The position numbers and the translations under genes are program-made. From Acanthosepion esculentum (Eukaryota > Mollusca > Cephalopoda > Sepiida > Sepiidae), in contig OZ038487.1 of assembly GCA_964036315.1 (NCBI GenBank), forward strand, positions 52,351,783-52,415,782: 64,000 nt of DNA, read 5' to 3'. Below are positions 54,126 through 63,520 of the stretch, one piece after another. Within the stretch, counting starts at the first letter, position 1, and every line of letters starts with the position of its first letter. Below the pieces are notes generated by a model. That model ran no database searches and was not told the origin of the DNA. It saw only the letters and a list, made by a program, of their open reading frames with translations.

Positions 54126-54547
54126 AAACATCTGCAAAAAAATGATCTTTACAAGAATCAGATAAGACCAAAAATGGAGCATTACGTTGATGTGGAGAGA
54201 CTTCTTCTCCACTCTGAATCCTCTTTTCTGCTGATGTCATGTTACAAGCTTTTTATGGCAAACTTAAAATCAGAAAAAGACTGTGGAAATTTTTAGAGTG
54301 CATAATGAGGGACAGAAGAAAGCAGTAAATGGTTGACAGAACAGAGGGTAGGAGAGATAGCAAAGAGACAAACCTTGCTAAGAATCTTTTGGCAAGCCAT
54401 GATCACCCATGTCCTGAAGACACAAGGCACAAAGAAGATGGCAAATGTTCAGATGCGCTCCATTCTTTAGTTCCATCAGTTCAGAGCTTTACAGTACTAC
54501 TTCCACAGAGTCAAATCACCCTCATTTCTTCCATATTCCAAACATAA
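54126..54547 (+). mobile_element. Mosaic of J2 and R1 fragments
   Basis: 54.15-54.20 kb is J2 ('TTTACAAGAATCAGATAAGA', encoding L-Y-K-N-Q-I-R-P-K-M-E-like). 54.25-54.42 kb is an R1 3' end ('RRKQ', 'GEIAKRQTLLRI', 'HDHPCPEDT'). From 54.43 kb J2 resumes ('SLVPSVQSF'). This is a nested or recombined LINE. Confidence 0.65.
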
Positions 54548-54708
54548 CCGTCCTGGTTATGACGGCAAACTGCATCTGCGTCCATGGGTATGAAGGTAAA
54601 CTGTATCCGCGTCCATGGGTATGAAGGTAAACTGCATCCGCATCCATGGGTATGACGGTAAACTGCATCTAAGGTTGGAATGCCGTTAAACAAAACAACC
54701 AAACCAAA
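54548..54708 (+). mobile_element. SINE-E, short variant with tandem head
   Basis: 161 bp between exact CCAAACATAA repeats (54538-54547 and 54709-54718). The head 'TCCTGGTTATGACGGCAAAC' is followed by three ~39-bp units of 'TCCATGGGTATGAMGGTAAA' + 'CTGCATCCGC', then 'GTTGGAATGCCGTTAAACAA' and an A/C-rich end. It has the SINE-E head but not its body, so the head alone with a tail can move. Confidence 0.75.
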
Positions 54709-54866
54709 CCAAACATAAGGAGAAAGTTCCACTCAGACAGCTTCTTCCCAAGAACAGGCACTTTGTGGAAGGGATTTCTATGTGGATGCTCTCCTGAACA
54801 TTAGAGTTTTAACCTCTTCAAGTCAATGGTCAATCTTTATTTATCCTCCTCATCTTCATGGCTTTG
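54709..54866 (+). mobile_element. J2 LINE 3' fragment
   Basis: Continues the J2 piece after the SINE-E insertion: 'KFHSDSFFPRTGTLWKG' in shifted frame (54.72-54.77 kb) and 'TTTTAACCTCTTCAAGTCAA'. It closely matches 292-440. Confidence 0.7.
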
Positions 54867-54985
54867 GCTTAAGGCCATATCATGTTAAAACACTAGTTCC
54901 CATATGATCACTGAAGTTAAGCAATGTCAAGCCAAGTCAGTACCTAGATAGGTGACCACTTGGGAATACCAGGTGCTGTAAGCAT
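54867..54985 (+). pseudogene. 5S rRNA-derived sequence
   Basis: 119 bp that align end to end with animal 5S rRNA: 'GGCCATATCATGTTAAAACA', 'GATCACTGAAGTTAAGCAA', 'AGTCAGTACCTAGATAGGTG', 'ACCACTTGGGAATACCAGGT', 'GCTGTAAGC'. The internal promoter region (A box ~50-64, C box ~80-97 of 5S) is recognisable. Many changes are C to T or G to A, as expected from methylated CpG decay, so it is not a functional 5S gene. No T-run terminator follows; instead a SINE begins. Confidence 0.85.
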
Positions 54986-55166
54986 GTATGTGTGGGTGGG
55001 GTAATGGATATTGGCAGGGATTTGTTAATCTGTAAGCCTAGTTAATTCCAGTTAAGTTTGTTATATTAACTTATGTGCAAATACCTTTGGGAAAGGTATG
55101 AATCCACCTTTTCTTCTCTACTCCAGCTATGGATTTATTATTAAGACTGATATCGCTAAATCATTA
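54986..55166 (+). mobile_element. SINE-A joined to the 5S segment
   Basis: 'GGGGTAATGGATATTGGC' (A-box-like, ~54998-55015) and 'TAGTTAATTCC' (B-box-like, ~55042) lead into the SINE-A body 'TGCAAATACCTTTGGGAAAG', 'GTATGAATCCACC' and 'CCAGCTATGG'. The 5S segment ends within ~15 bp of this head. Confidence 0.7.
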
Positions 55167-55804
55167 TCTTATATATAAAGTAGAGTATGTGTGTGTTTGT
55201 GTTTGTGTCTGTCTAAGCAAGTCCTTAACTCACACTGGTCTGATTTCAGTGATTCATAGCTCATTCAAAAGCCCTTGAAAAGTTAGGCACAGGGAACGAT
55301 TTTCGTTGAGCTCAGATTCAGGGTTGCCAGATTATTGTCCTGTGGAGGACTCTTGGTTTGGCCATCATCACAATAGCTAGGGAGGAGTAGATGTGATAGG
55401 CATCAATAAACTACAGATGAACTCAAAATTGGTCGCTGCATTTAAGTATTGAATTAATGTTTAAGCTTACCTTTTAAAAGTTCAACGATAATTATTCTGC
55501 TGCCACTTAATTTAAAGACTGTTAGATGTACGTAGATCCTTATTTTCCCTACAGACAATTATTTTTTATTTCATGGGTGACAGAACAGGGGACAATTTAT
55601 CAGATAAAGTTAATATAGTGTAAAGATGGGAAAATAGAAATTAGAATTAGTTATACCTTCAACATTTGAAGAGTTAGAGAAACATAATAGCTAATTAAGT
55701 AAAACCTATATTATGGAATCTGTATGAATAAATGCAAAATTGGAGCTCAATTCTCCCACAAATTCTGAGATTAAAAAGCCCCAGCTCTACTTTATATTAA
55801 TTTG

Positions 55805-57540
55805 TATTTACTGAACCCCCCATGAGGTCAGGTTGTGACACAAGGTCGGTTTAATGTGGGGAGCCCTAGTGCATACACCCAGGCTACGAACAAAAATTGC
55901 CGGCAGCCCCTGCAACCACCGATTGTGCTAGCCTTGGTGCGAGCACCTATCCCTCTCTCTGGTGTAATGAGAGGGCGAGACCTCGGGCAGCTGTTCCCCA
56001 GGGCTGGGCACCTCTCAGTATAATTTTCCTCAGTTGTGACTGTGTCCTTTCACGGAGTCACCCCTGAGTGCACTCTGCCAAAAGACAGAGAGGCAACTGA
56101 GAGATGATAAATTAATTTGTTACAAACTACTTTAGAGTAATTTAAACACTGTATTTACATGACAACTCCCCCATCCCCATGTGGGGATGGGGGAGTTGTC
56201 ATGTAAATACAGTGGGGATCCGAGTGTCTTCACTTGAGACACTGGTCTTAGCTGGTCATAGCTTGTCCAAGCTGGTCTAATCTAGTCCTAGCTGGTTTTA
56301 GCAGGTCAGAGCTGGTCCAAGCTAGCCATAACTGTGATACTACCAATGCAAGGACGGATCCCAGTGACTGGTAAGTATCAAAATGTGTATACCAATTGAG
56401 GGAGAGGAATTTACATTGTATTTACTTGACCCCCCCACCCATTAAGCCAGGTTGTAACACATTGTCATTTTTTAATGTGGGACCTGAGTGTCTTCACTCG
56501 AGCTGCTGCACTTATTTGGTCATAGCTTGTCCAAGCTAGTCAGAGCTGGTCTAAGCTAGTTGTAGCTGGTCCAAGCTAGTCATAGTTGTGATACTACCAG
56601 CACAGGGACGGATCCCTGTGACCGGTAAGTATCAGAATGTGTATACCACTTGAGAGAGAGGAATTTACACATGGTATTTACTCTGTCTCCCCACTGAAAC
56701 AAGATGTGACACAGGGTCTTTTTTTTTAGGTGGTGACCTGAGTGTGAACACCCAGGCAAGGAACAAAAATTGCCCACAGTCCCTGCTCACAGCACTGGCC
56801 TCAGTGCAAGCACTGATTCCTCTCTCTGGTGCCATGAGAGGGCATGGCCTTGGGCAGCTGTTCCCCAGGGCTGGGCACCTCTCAGTATAATTTTCTTCAG
56901 TTGTAACTCTGTCCTTTGACAGAGTAGCCCCTGAGGACACACTGCAAAAGACAGAGACACAACTGAGATATGATAAGTAATGTGTTAGAAACTCCTCCAA
57001 AGAGGAATTTACACACGGTATTTATTTGACACTGAGTCAGGTTGTGACACAAGGTCGGTTTTTAACATGGGGACCCGAGTGTCTTCATTTGAGCTGCTGG
57101 TCTTAGCTGGTCATAGCTTGTCCAAGCTAGTCTTAGTTGATTCAAGCTGGTCCAAGCCATAGCTGTGATACTACCAGCGCAGGGATGGATCTCTGTGACG
57201 GGTAAGTATCCGAATGTGTATACCCCTCAAGAGAGGAATTTCTACGGTGTTTACTCATTCCCCCACAAGAATGAGATGTGACACAGGGTCTTTTCAATGT
57301 GGGAACCCGAGCGTGTGCACCTGGGCAGAGACAAAAATTGCCCACAGCCCTCGCAACCGTTGGTTGTGCTGGCATCGGTGCGAGCACCGATCCCTCCCTC
57401 TTGTGCAATGGGAGGGCACAGCTGTTCCCCAGGGCTGGGAACCTCTAAGTATTATTTTCTCAGTTGCCCCTCTGCCCTTTGACAGAGAAGCCCCTGAGCG
57501 CACTCTGTCCAAGGACAGAGACACAACTGAGAGATGTTAA
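55805..57540. repeat. Tandem HPE-like modules, two types
   Basis: Modules start 'GGTATTTAC' or 'TGTATTTAC' after 'GAGGAATTTACAC' and share a head with '(A/G)ACACAAGGTCGGTTT' and 'GACCCGAGTGT'. Type A (55805-56140, 56660-57010, 57240-57540) has several hairpins. Type B (56215-56440, 56441-56660, 57011-57235) has a 10-bp repeat of the form AGCTGGTCNN, up to nine times. The order is A-B-B-A-B-A. Short frames in type A on both strands reflect the palindromes and are not genes. Confidence 0.8.
56147..56214. repeat. Perfect palindrome, 33-bp arms
   Basis: The left arm 56147-56179 and right arm 56182-56214 are exact reverse complements with a 2-bp centre. The left arm is an ordinary module head (CACTGTATTTACATGACAAC...). 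The right arm replaces sequence that other modules have at this place. Confidence 0.97.
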
Positions 57541-58049
57541 ATAATGCAAAATCTTTCCGAGGAAGAATGCTTAAATATCTGTATTATATATTATCTACTT
57601 CTGTGCAATATCACTCTTCAGGTTTTAACTAATTTGCATATTGATTTTAAAAGAAGTTTATTTCATTACTTTTCTTTTATTTGAGGATTGTTATGATTTT
57701 ATATCAAAAATATTTCTGTTTAGGAATATTGTCTTATAGAGCAGAAAAGTGTTTGAAATTGGCATTTTACTTGGCCTTTAACAAGTTGGCATCTATTTGT
57801 AAAACTTTCCTTAACTATAACAAGCCAATTTATGAATGAAATGTTCATTTAAAATTTTTGTTTCAAAGATTTCAAGGAGTGAATACTTTGCAAAGTGATA
57901 GCGAGCAGGCAAAGCCTGCTAATTATCTATCAAATGAAAATCTTACAATCTAAAAAATATTTTCTGGCCTTGAATAACTTGCGCATTGTTGATAAGCCAT
58001 AGAAAATATATCAATCAATCAACCTTATCCTCATAATATTCACATACTA

Positions 58050-58160
58050 CTATCTTCTCTTTCATTCACATACTTCATTCTGTCCTTTTATCCGAAATCT
58101 TCTGTATTGAGTGACTTCTGAGCCTTTTATTGGGGGAAAGTTAAGTACTTAAAAAAACAT
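58050..58160 (+). mobile_element. J2 LINE 3' tail
   Basis: 'TTCTGTATTGAGTGACTTCTGAGCC' region and 'TTTTATTGGGGGAAAGTTAA' followed by an A run match the J2 3' end. Confidence 0.55.
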
Positions 58161-58299
58161 ATCTAGCCTATGTTACAAATGGATGAAAAAATTAGTTCAA
58201 GGAGCCTTGTTATTTGAGCATGGTCATAGCATGGATACACTAATAAAAGCTTCCCATATTAATATCAAGGCGTGTGTGTACTATCACCAAACTCCGCAA

Positions 58300-58845
58300 A
58301 ATTGGAGGGAACCCTGCCTGATTGGGGGCCAAGGCAGTGCTTTGAGACTCTTGCTATCTTACCAACATTTGCTTTTTCCTAGTTAAATTTATATAAGTTA
58401 CAAATTAAACTAAGCACAACCAACTATTAAGAGGTGAAAATTTTTTGTGTATTATGAGTCATTCTGGAATCTTTTTTCTTTATTTTTGTTGTCCAAATGT
58501 GTGAACACTTTATAAAATACACTGTTTTTTAATCCATTATATTAAATGTCTTAAAGCTATTCAATTTTTTAACAAGAAAAATCTCAAGTTGATGTAAAAA
58601 AATTGCATTTATTTAAGATGGAATGATCTGTTATGACATGTCTCTAATTTGTATTTAGATACATTGTATTTATTTTCAATTTTTCTAGTGGAATTGTTCA
58701 CCTATATTGCATATGATCCATTATTGTACAGGTTGCAAAAAATTTGTGTTTTATATAAATAATGCCTTATGAAAATGGAGATGTAGTAGAGTGGGTGGCC
58801 TTTATCATATATTGAAGGTGGGTGTATCATAGATTCAGTGGGGAG
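58300..58845. repeat. Rep-R copy
   Basis: Starts at 'GGCAGTGCTTTGAGACTC' and runs through all Rep-R blocks to 'ATGCCTTATGAAAATGGAG'. Here the 39-bp unit is single. This shows that the 19.7-kb tandem is a local expansion. Confidence 0.8.
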
Positions 58846-58885
58846 GTTTATACTAATCAGGGTACCGGCCCTGATTAGTATAAAC
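58846..58885. repeat. Perfect palindrome, 17-bp arms
   Basis: GTTTATACTAATCAGGG (58846-58862), 6-bp centre TACCGG, and its exact complement (58869-58885). Located at the end of Rep-R. Confidence 0.95.
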
Positions 58886-59277
58886 TATAGTTTAGAAAGT
58901 GAATGTCATAAATACATGTAAAACAAGAGCTTTTGTTATTCCCTTTAATACATTCATTTTCATCTTATCTATAAAAACCATTTATCTGTATAATCCTAAT
59001 TAAGAATTAAATTAATATTCTGCTGGTGAGTGTCTAAAACAATGCATATTCTTGCAAGCTGTTTCAATCTTGCAGAAGATTGTCATTATACATAAGTTTT
59101 CAGAATGTAATCCTAACAGTAATTAAGAACTGGATACAGATAATAAGTTAATGAATTTTTCCATTAATTAAGTATTAAATTGAGTATGCCATTTGCTTCA
59201 TCAGAACTGCATTAAAACAGTTGCCAAGTATTATAGTTATTTTCTTGTCTTTCTGCAGAAATAGAATATCATAGAAG

Positions 59278-59280
<3 letters not shown>
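58886..59280. other. Non-coding spacer
   Basis: AT-rich, no feature. Confidence 0.45.

Positions 59281-59342
<62 letters not shown>
59281..59342. repeat. (TA)n microsatellite
   Basis: 62 bp, uninterrupted. First of four TA tracts within 1.3 kb. Confidence 0.97.
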
Positions 59343-59346
<4 letters not shown>

Positions 59347-59440
59347 CAATCCACCCCAAGTAAGGCAATAATACCACTAAGATGTAAGGTCTATTGGGAG
59401 TGAAAGAGAATGAAAAGACTTTAGAAGGAACCCCAAATTC
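59343..59440 (-). mobile_element. J1 LINE 3' tail, antisense
   Basis: 'CACCCCAAGTAAGGCAATAA' is the complement of the J1 3' end 'TTATTGCCTTACTTGGGGTG'. 'GAAAAGACTTTAGA' also matches, in reverse, the tail at 3.03 kb. Its poly-A end abuts the TA tract, so the microsatellite probably grew from the LINE tail. Confidence 0.7.
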
Positions 59441-59519
59441 AAACCTAAACAAGGAACATGGTATAAACAAACCTGTACTCCCTTTCAAAAGACCAGAGAG
59501 GAGTGTGAACCAGAGAGAA

Positions 59520-59520
<1 letters not shown>

Positions 59521-59577
<57 letters not shown>
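59521..59577. repeat. (TA)n microsatellite
   Basis: 57 bp of TA with one G near the left edge. Confidence 0.95.
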
Positions 59578-59580
<3 letters not shown>

Positions 59581-59584
59581 AAAA

Positions 59585-59640
59585 TCTGGAAAGTCCTCTG
59601 AGAGACTTTATCAAGGCAGATGTGGGATTTATTTTGTACC
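59585..59640 (-). repeat. Short antisense copy of the 60.3-kb motif
   Basis: Read in reverse: 'CTTGATAAAGTCTCTCAGAG' then GACTTTCC, related to 'CTTGATAAAGTCCCTCAGGG' at 60.30 kb. The GAAAC box is changed here. Confidence 0.6.
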
Positions 59641-59999
59641 AAGTTTGAAATATTGAAGAAACACACATTATATTTAACGAAACAAGAACTTATTTACAGG
59701 AATTTATTTACAAATTTACACATTTGAAGTGGTTAGTAGCTTGTTTCAGGAAAATGAATCAAATATTTAAAGTTTGTAGTTTCATGAATTTTCACAAAGA
59801 GAAAATGTTCATATTAAGTCATCGGACACAAAGTGATATTCCAAAATGTTTAAAGCAAATTGAGAGAGTTCGTTTTTCACATAAAAGTTATACGATTGTA
59901 TTCAACATGAATATATTTCAAGTTAAGTTGGAGTTGAATAGAATTCTTTGAAATTGCCCTGCTCTCAGTAGAGACTGATAATGTGTCAGCATGTAATTT
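59641..59999. other. Non-coding spacer
   Basis: A 75-residue plus frame (59724-59951) with Lys- and Phe-rich sequence; no motif. Not called as a gene. Confidence 0.4.
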
Positions 60000-60370
60000 G
60001 AGACCAGCGTTATTCAGACACATGGAACACTGGCTTTCTGCCTCCTGCTTCTTTCTGCTTTTTCTCTCTCGCGATTCAACTTTCTCTGCCTATTTGCATC
60101 AGCTCGTTACTTTTTCTCATTTTGTAAACTGCTCCCTTTTCTAGTGGTGGAAATAAATTTTTACATAGGCTTGTTAAAATTTGCCTTGATCTTTTCTTCA
60201 ACCTGGAGCCAATCACTTTTTCTATTGGATGAAACAAAATTTTCACATAGGCTTGCAAATTTGAAAAGGGAGTTATTTTTATTTTGTATTCACCACACGT
60301 TTGCCTTGATAAAGTCCCTCAGGGGATGAAACACATCGGCTAAGAATAGTTTTTTCCCCTTGTCTTTTTA
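60000..60370 (+). repeat. Penelope-like or SINE-like repeat end with hammerhead-like motif
   Basis: Contains a duplicated 'TTTACATAGGCTTG' / 'TTCACATAGGCTTG' block (60157-60172, 60241-60255), 'TTTTGTATTCACCACACG', then 'TTGATAAAGTCCCTCAGGGG' + 'ATGAAACACATCGGC' (60306-60340). The last resembles the CTGATGA...GAAAC layout of the ribozymes in Penelope-like elements. No reverse transcriptase is present. Confidence 0.45.
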
Positions 60371-60410
60371 TTCATTTTGTTCCTTTACAGATACACTGTA
60401 TTTGAAAATA

Positions 60411-60412
<2 letters not shown>

Positions 60413-60471
<59 letters not shown>

Positions 60472-60505
60472 AATGTTTTATTTTCCAGATATGGTCAGCA
60501 TATAT

Positions 60506-60558
<53 letters not shown>

Positions 60559-60564
60559 TATATA
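60413..60564. repeat. Two (TA)n tracts
   Basis: 60413-60469 and 60500-60564 (the latter with TACA interruptions), separated by ~30 bp. Confidence 0.95.
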
Positions 60565-60729
60565 ATCTTCAATGTATGAAGGTCCAAGCAATGCAGCTCC
60601 TAGAACTAAATAGTTATGATTTGATTATAGTAGTGAAGGCTTATGCAAAAACATATACATTTTTGGAAGAATTGAATACAGAGAACTGGTACACATAGTG
60701 TGCTATGATATCAAAAAGCCCTCTTCAGG
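60565..60729. other. Non-coding spacer
   Basis: No feature recognised. Confidence 0.4.
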
Positions 60730-60840
60730 TTCTGAATTCAGAGTTGTCCTCCTAGACTGGTTGCCAAAAGAAGCCAAAGAGACTAGTCTGTTTTACTATT
60801 CAACCCATAGCTAGGTGGAGATGAAGAGAGTATTGCTGAC
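60730..60840 (-). mobile_element. SINE-A fragment, antisense
   Basis: 'CCTAGACTGGTTGCCAAAAG', 'GACTAGTCTGTTTTACTATT' and 'CCCATAGCTAGGTGGAGATG' match the SINE-A 3' half. Confidence 0.65.
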
Positions 60841-60965
60841 ACATATGGTCTGTTGCTCCTGCTATACATTTAGAGATTCTTGATAAAATCCCAAAAAGAC
60901 TTTGCAGTGTTATTGATCCTGACCTGGCATCTCAGCTTCAGTCATTTTCCCTTGAAAGACTGTTA
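60841..60965 (+). mobile_element. J1 LINE internal fragment
   Basis: Encodes in shifted frames 'IWSVAPAIHLEILDKIPKRL' and 'SVIDPDLASQLQSF', the middle of the J1 C-terminus. It stops abruptly where J2 starts. Confidence 0.65.
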
Positions 60966-61635
60966 GGCCTCAAACTTATACCTAACCTCAAGTGGAACTT
61001 GTACATATGATCAATTGCTAAGGATGCATGTGAAATGGTCAGCTTTGTGTACTGCTCAAATAAGCACCAGACTCCTCCTGCTATCCTCTATTTTTATAAA
61101 AGCCAGATCGGGCCAAAAATGGAGTATTGTTGTCATATTTGTGTGGGAACTACCCAAACCTCACTCTCTAGCCTTGATAGAGTACAGATGCATATCTGGA
61201 CCCTTGTGGGTGACAAATTATTCTCCGCTGTCCAACCTCTCTCTCACAGGTGGAATGTGGCAAACCACTCGCTGTTCTATTGCTACTTCCATGGAACGTG
61301 CTCAGATGGATTACATTCCCTGGTCCCACCAGTTCAAACTTTCATGGAAAGGACATGCCATGCCACTCACATAGTAGCAAACCACTGAAATCCCATCTGT
61401 ATTCCATCAGTGAGAAGTAAGTTTTACTCAAACAGCTTCTTCCTGTGAACCACTGCTCTGTGGAACCAACCCCCAAGAGAATGTTTCCCCAATCACTGCA
61501 GTCTTAACCTGTTCAAGCCTAGTGTTAACCATTATATCTTCTGCTCCTATCCACACAAATTGCTTCATCATGTAACCCTCTGCTTCAAGTGGCCACCACG
61601 CTTTGTACAGGGTAAACCTCACTGTAAAAAAAAAT
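60966..61635 (+). pseudogene. J2 LINE 3' end
   Basis: Starts with the block 'LGLKLIPNLKWNLYI' in shifted frames (60.97-61.01 kb). 'FVYCSNKHQTPPAILYFYKS' (61.04-61.10 kb), 'QIGPKMEYCCHICVGTTQTS', 'SLDRVQMHIWTLVGDKLFSA' and 'HSLVPPVQTFMERTCHATH' read nearly through in the frame 61035-61388. It ends 'TTGTACAGGGTAAACCTCAC' and A9. The youngest J2 here. Confidence 0.8.
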
Positions 61636-62639
61636 ATTCTAAACAAAGATGAATGGTTGACTTTTAAATATGTAAGATAGATTCTGAAGAGAAAAGTAGT
61701 CTAGCACAAAACGGTGAACCAACTTTCCTAGCACCAGTCTTAGAAATGATTAAAAAAACATAGTGAGACCCACATGCATATATGGAATAGAAGACAAATT
61801 TGCTTTGCTCTCTTAACTCTCGTTTTGTCATGCTACAGTATCAGGGATTAAATATGATTCCTACAGTTGCAGTGAGGAGGTGCTGTCTGAAGAAACAATC
61901 CCCTGGAATTATTATACTTATTAGAATCATGTCCATGAATAGATAACTGTGTCTCTGGTGACTAGTATGATTTGGCAATTGTTAGATGATAAATTATTCA
62001 TATTCCTGAATTTGTATTCAAACTACTAAACAGTTCTTTGTTATTGGAGGATATAAATTGAAGGATTACTTTTGTTATTTCTTCAAATACCAAACTGATC
62101 TAATGGTAAAATAGAAGACTGAATAAAATCGGTGGCTAATATGATTTTCAATGTTATTGTTATTCATGAATTTTCTGAACTGATCTTTATCGTCAATTTT
62201 TTTTTTAAATATTTAATGTTTATAAAGTGGAAGATAGGTTATCTTACTTTTAATATTAAAGTAAGTCTTAACCTTTGTTCTGGAGAATTAGAAAAAATGT
62301 CCCTTTATTCAAATTATTTCACATCCAAGATAAGCTTATTTAATGATAAAGATTTTACACTAAAACCACATGCTCTTTATTACTTATAAAACACTGAGGA
62401 TGAAAACATATCAAATGATTAATATTCAAAAATAAGAATAAAAAACAAATAAAATCCAGAAAAATTGGATAAATAAAAGAGATGATGTAGTTCCAAACTC
62501 TTTATACTTATTTCTATATAAATATACGAGTATTCATTTTTTTTATTGTCCAGTCTACTTATAATCAGAAAGTGACAGCTGAAATTTCTCGGATACAAAA
62601 TGAGTAAAGATTTTGTGGAGAAGAAGACATTAAAGGAAA
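61636..62639. other. Non-coding spacer
   Basis: 1 kb of AT-rich sequence. An 85-residue plus frame (62132-62389) is low-complexity and hydrophobic; no gene called. Confidence 0.45.
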
Positions 62640-63520
62640 GAAAAACAGGAGGAAACATGATACAGAAATCCAAAAGTGTATTGGATAATGAATGATACCT
62701 TCCAAAATCTGAATACAGTCATAAAAAATGGAAAATTTTCTGTCCTTGGTATGATGATAAACTACATTCGGCAGCAAGGCCTCTGATTTGAAAGTTTTGA
62801 GGAGTGTGGAGCCATCTCTTAATTGCTGTTATTCCCAAGTTCACCTTGACTTGGGATGGTAGCACCTGTTTGGGCCCCAGCTATGGGAAAATAGTGAATC
62901 CCCAAACTGGGGTCAAAACACTATGAAAGTATAAAAATAGATTTTTATAGTAAAAATACCAGCAATACATTTTTGAAAGAAAAATAAATATTACCAGTAA
63001 TACATTTTGGAAAAAATAATATTACTAGCAATACATTTGACTCTCAACAAAAAACTCTCTTTACAAAAATATATTGATGAAACCTGATCTACAAACTGAT
63101 TTCTTACAAAGAGTATATTCTATTCATACAAACACCTCCTAAACAACTTGTTGACATTAAATAACCCATTGAAGATGATATGTTGTAAAACATAATAAAC
63201 TAAAATAAACCCAATGGAAAACTGTTAGAAACAAATAAAAGAGCACTGAACTTTAATATAGAATCAATCTTCCAAAATGGCAGTTGATGATGGACAATTT
63301 TCTCACAGCTGAAGAAGAGATTTGAGGTAACAAATGTTCTACAGAAGGATATTGAGACTAGCATGGGATGGAAATGTGAGTAATGAGGAAGTTTTAAAGA
63401 AAATGGGAAGGAAAAGGAAACTTGTGCTGAAGTTCAGAAAGAGTTGAAATTTCTCAAAGACATAATATGCAAAGATGGTTTACAGAAAGACACTCACAAG
63501 ACATATTGAAGGTAAAAGGT
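62640..63520 (+). pseudogene. R1 LINE 3' end, interrupted by SINE-E
   Basis: Left part 62640-62735 ('AFQNLNTVIKNGK'), right part from 63213 ('LLETNKRALNFNI' at ~63.22-63.26 kb, 'WTIFSQLKKRFEVTN' at ~63.29-63.34 kb, 'LKFLKDIICKDGL' at ~63.44-63.48 kb). The two halves join in the order seen in other R1 copies. Confidence 0.75.
62736..63212 (+). mobile_element. SINE-E copy 3, 477 bp
   Basis: Flanked by AATGGAAAA (62727-62735 and 63213-63221). Starts 'TTTTCTGTCCTTGGTATGAT', has 'GGCCTCTGATTTGAAAG' and 'GTTTTGAGGAG', the AAAACACTATGAAAGTATAA block, a duplicated 'CAATACATTT' stretch (which explains its extra length), and the 'AAATAACCCATTGA' 3' block. Confidence 0.8.

Larger units (their letters stand above)
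55167..57922 (+). mobile_element. Candidate non-autonomous Helitron-like element
   Basis: Left end A|TCTTATATATAAAGTAGAG with a TG-rich stretch and 'CACTGGTCTGATTTCAGTGA', like the leading ends of Helitrons. Right end: the hairpin AGCAGGC-AAA-GCCTGCT (57904-57920) overlapping CTAA, then T; Helitrons insert between A and T and end in CTRR after a hairpin. No Rep/helicase frame. The middle is filled with HPE-like modules. The ends are short signals, so the call is tentative. Confidence 0.35.

Noticed and set aside
54867..54985. A functional 5S rRNA gene
   Set aside because: Too many changes at conserved positions, a disrupted acceptor-like end pairing, and no T-run terminator.
55835..57540. 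Several overlapping ORFs of 60-111 residues on both strands
   Set aside because: They lie in hairpin modules of higher GC content where stop codons are rarer; the frames differ between related modules.
59237..59668. Minus-strand ORF of 143 residues with Ile-Tyr repeats
   Set aside because: It is produced by two TA tracts; the rest is a LINE tail.
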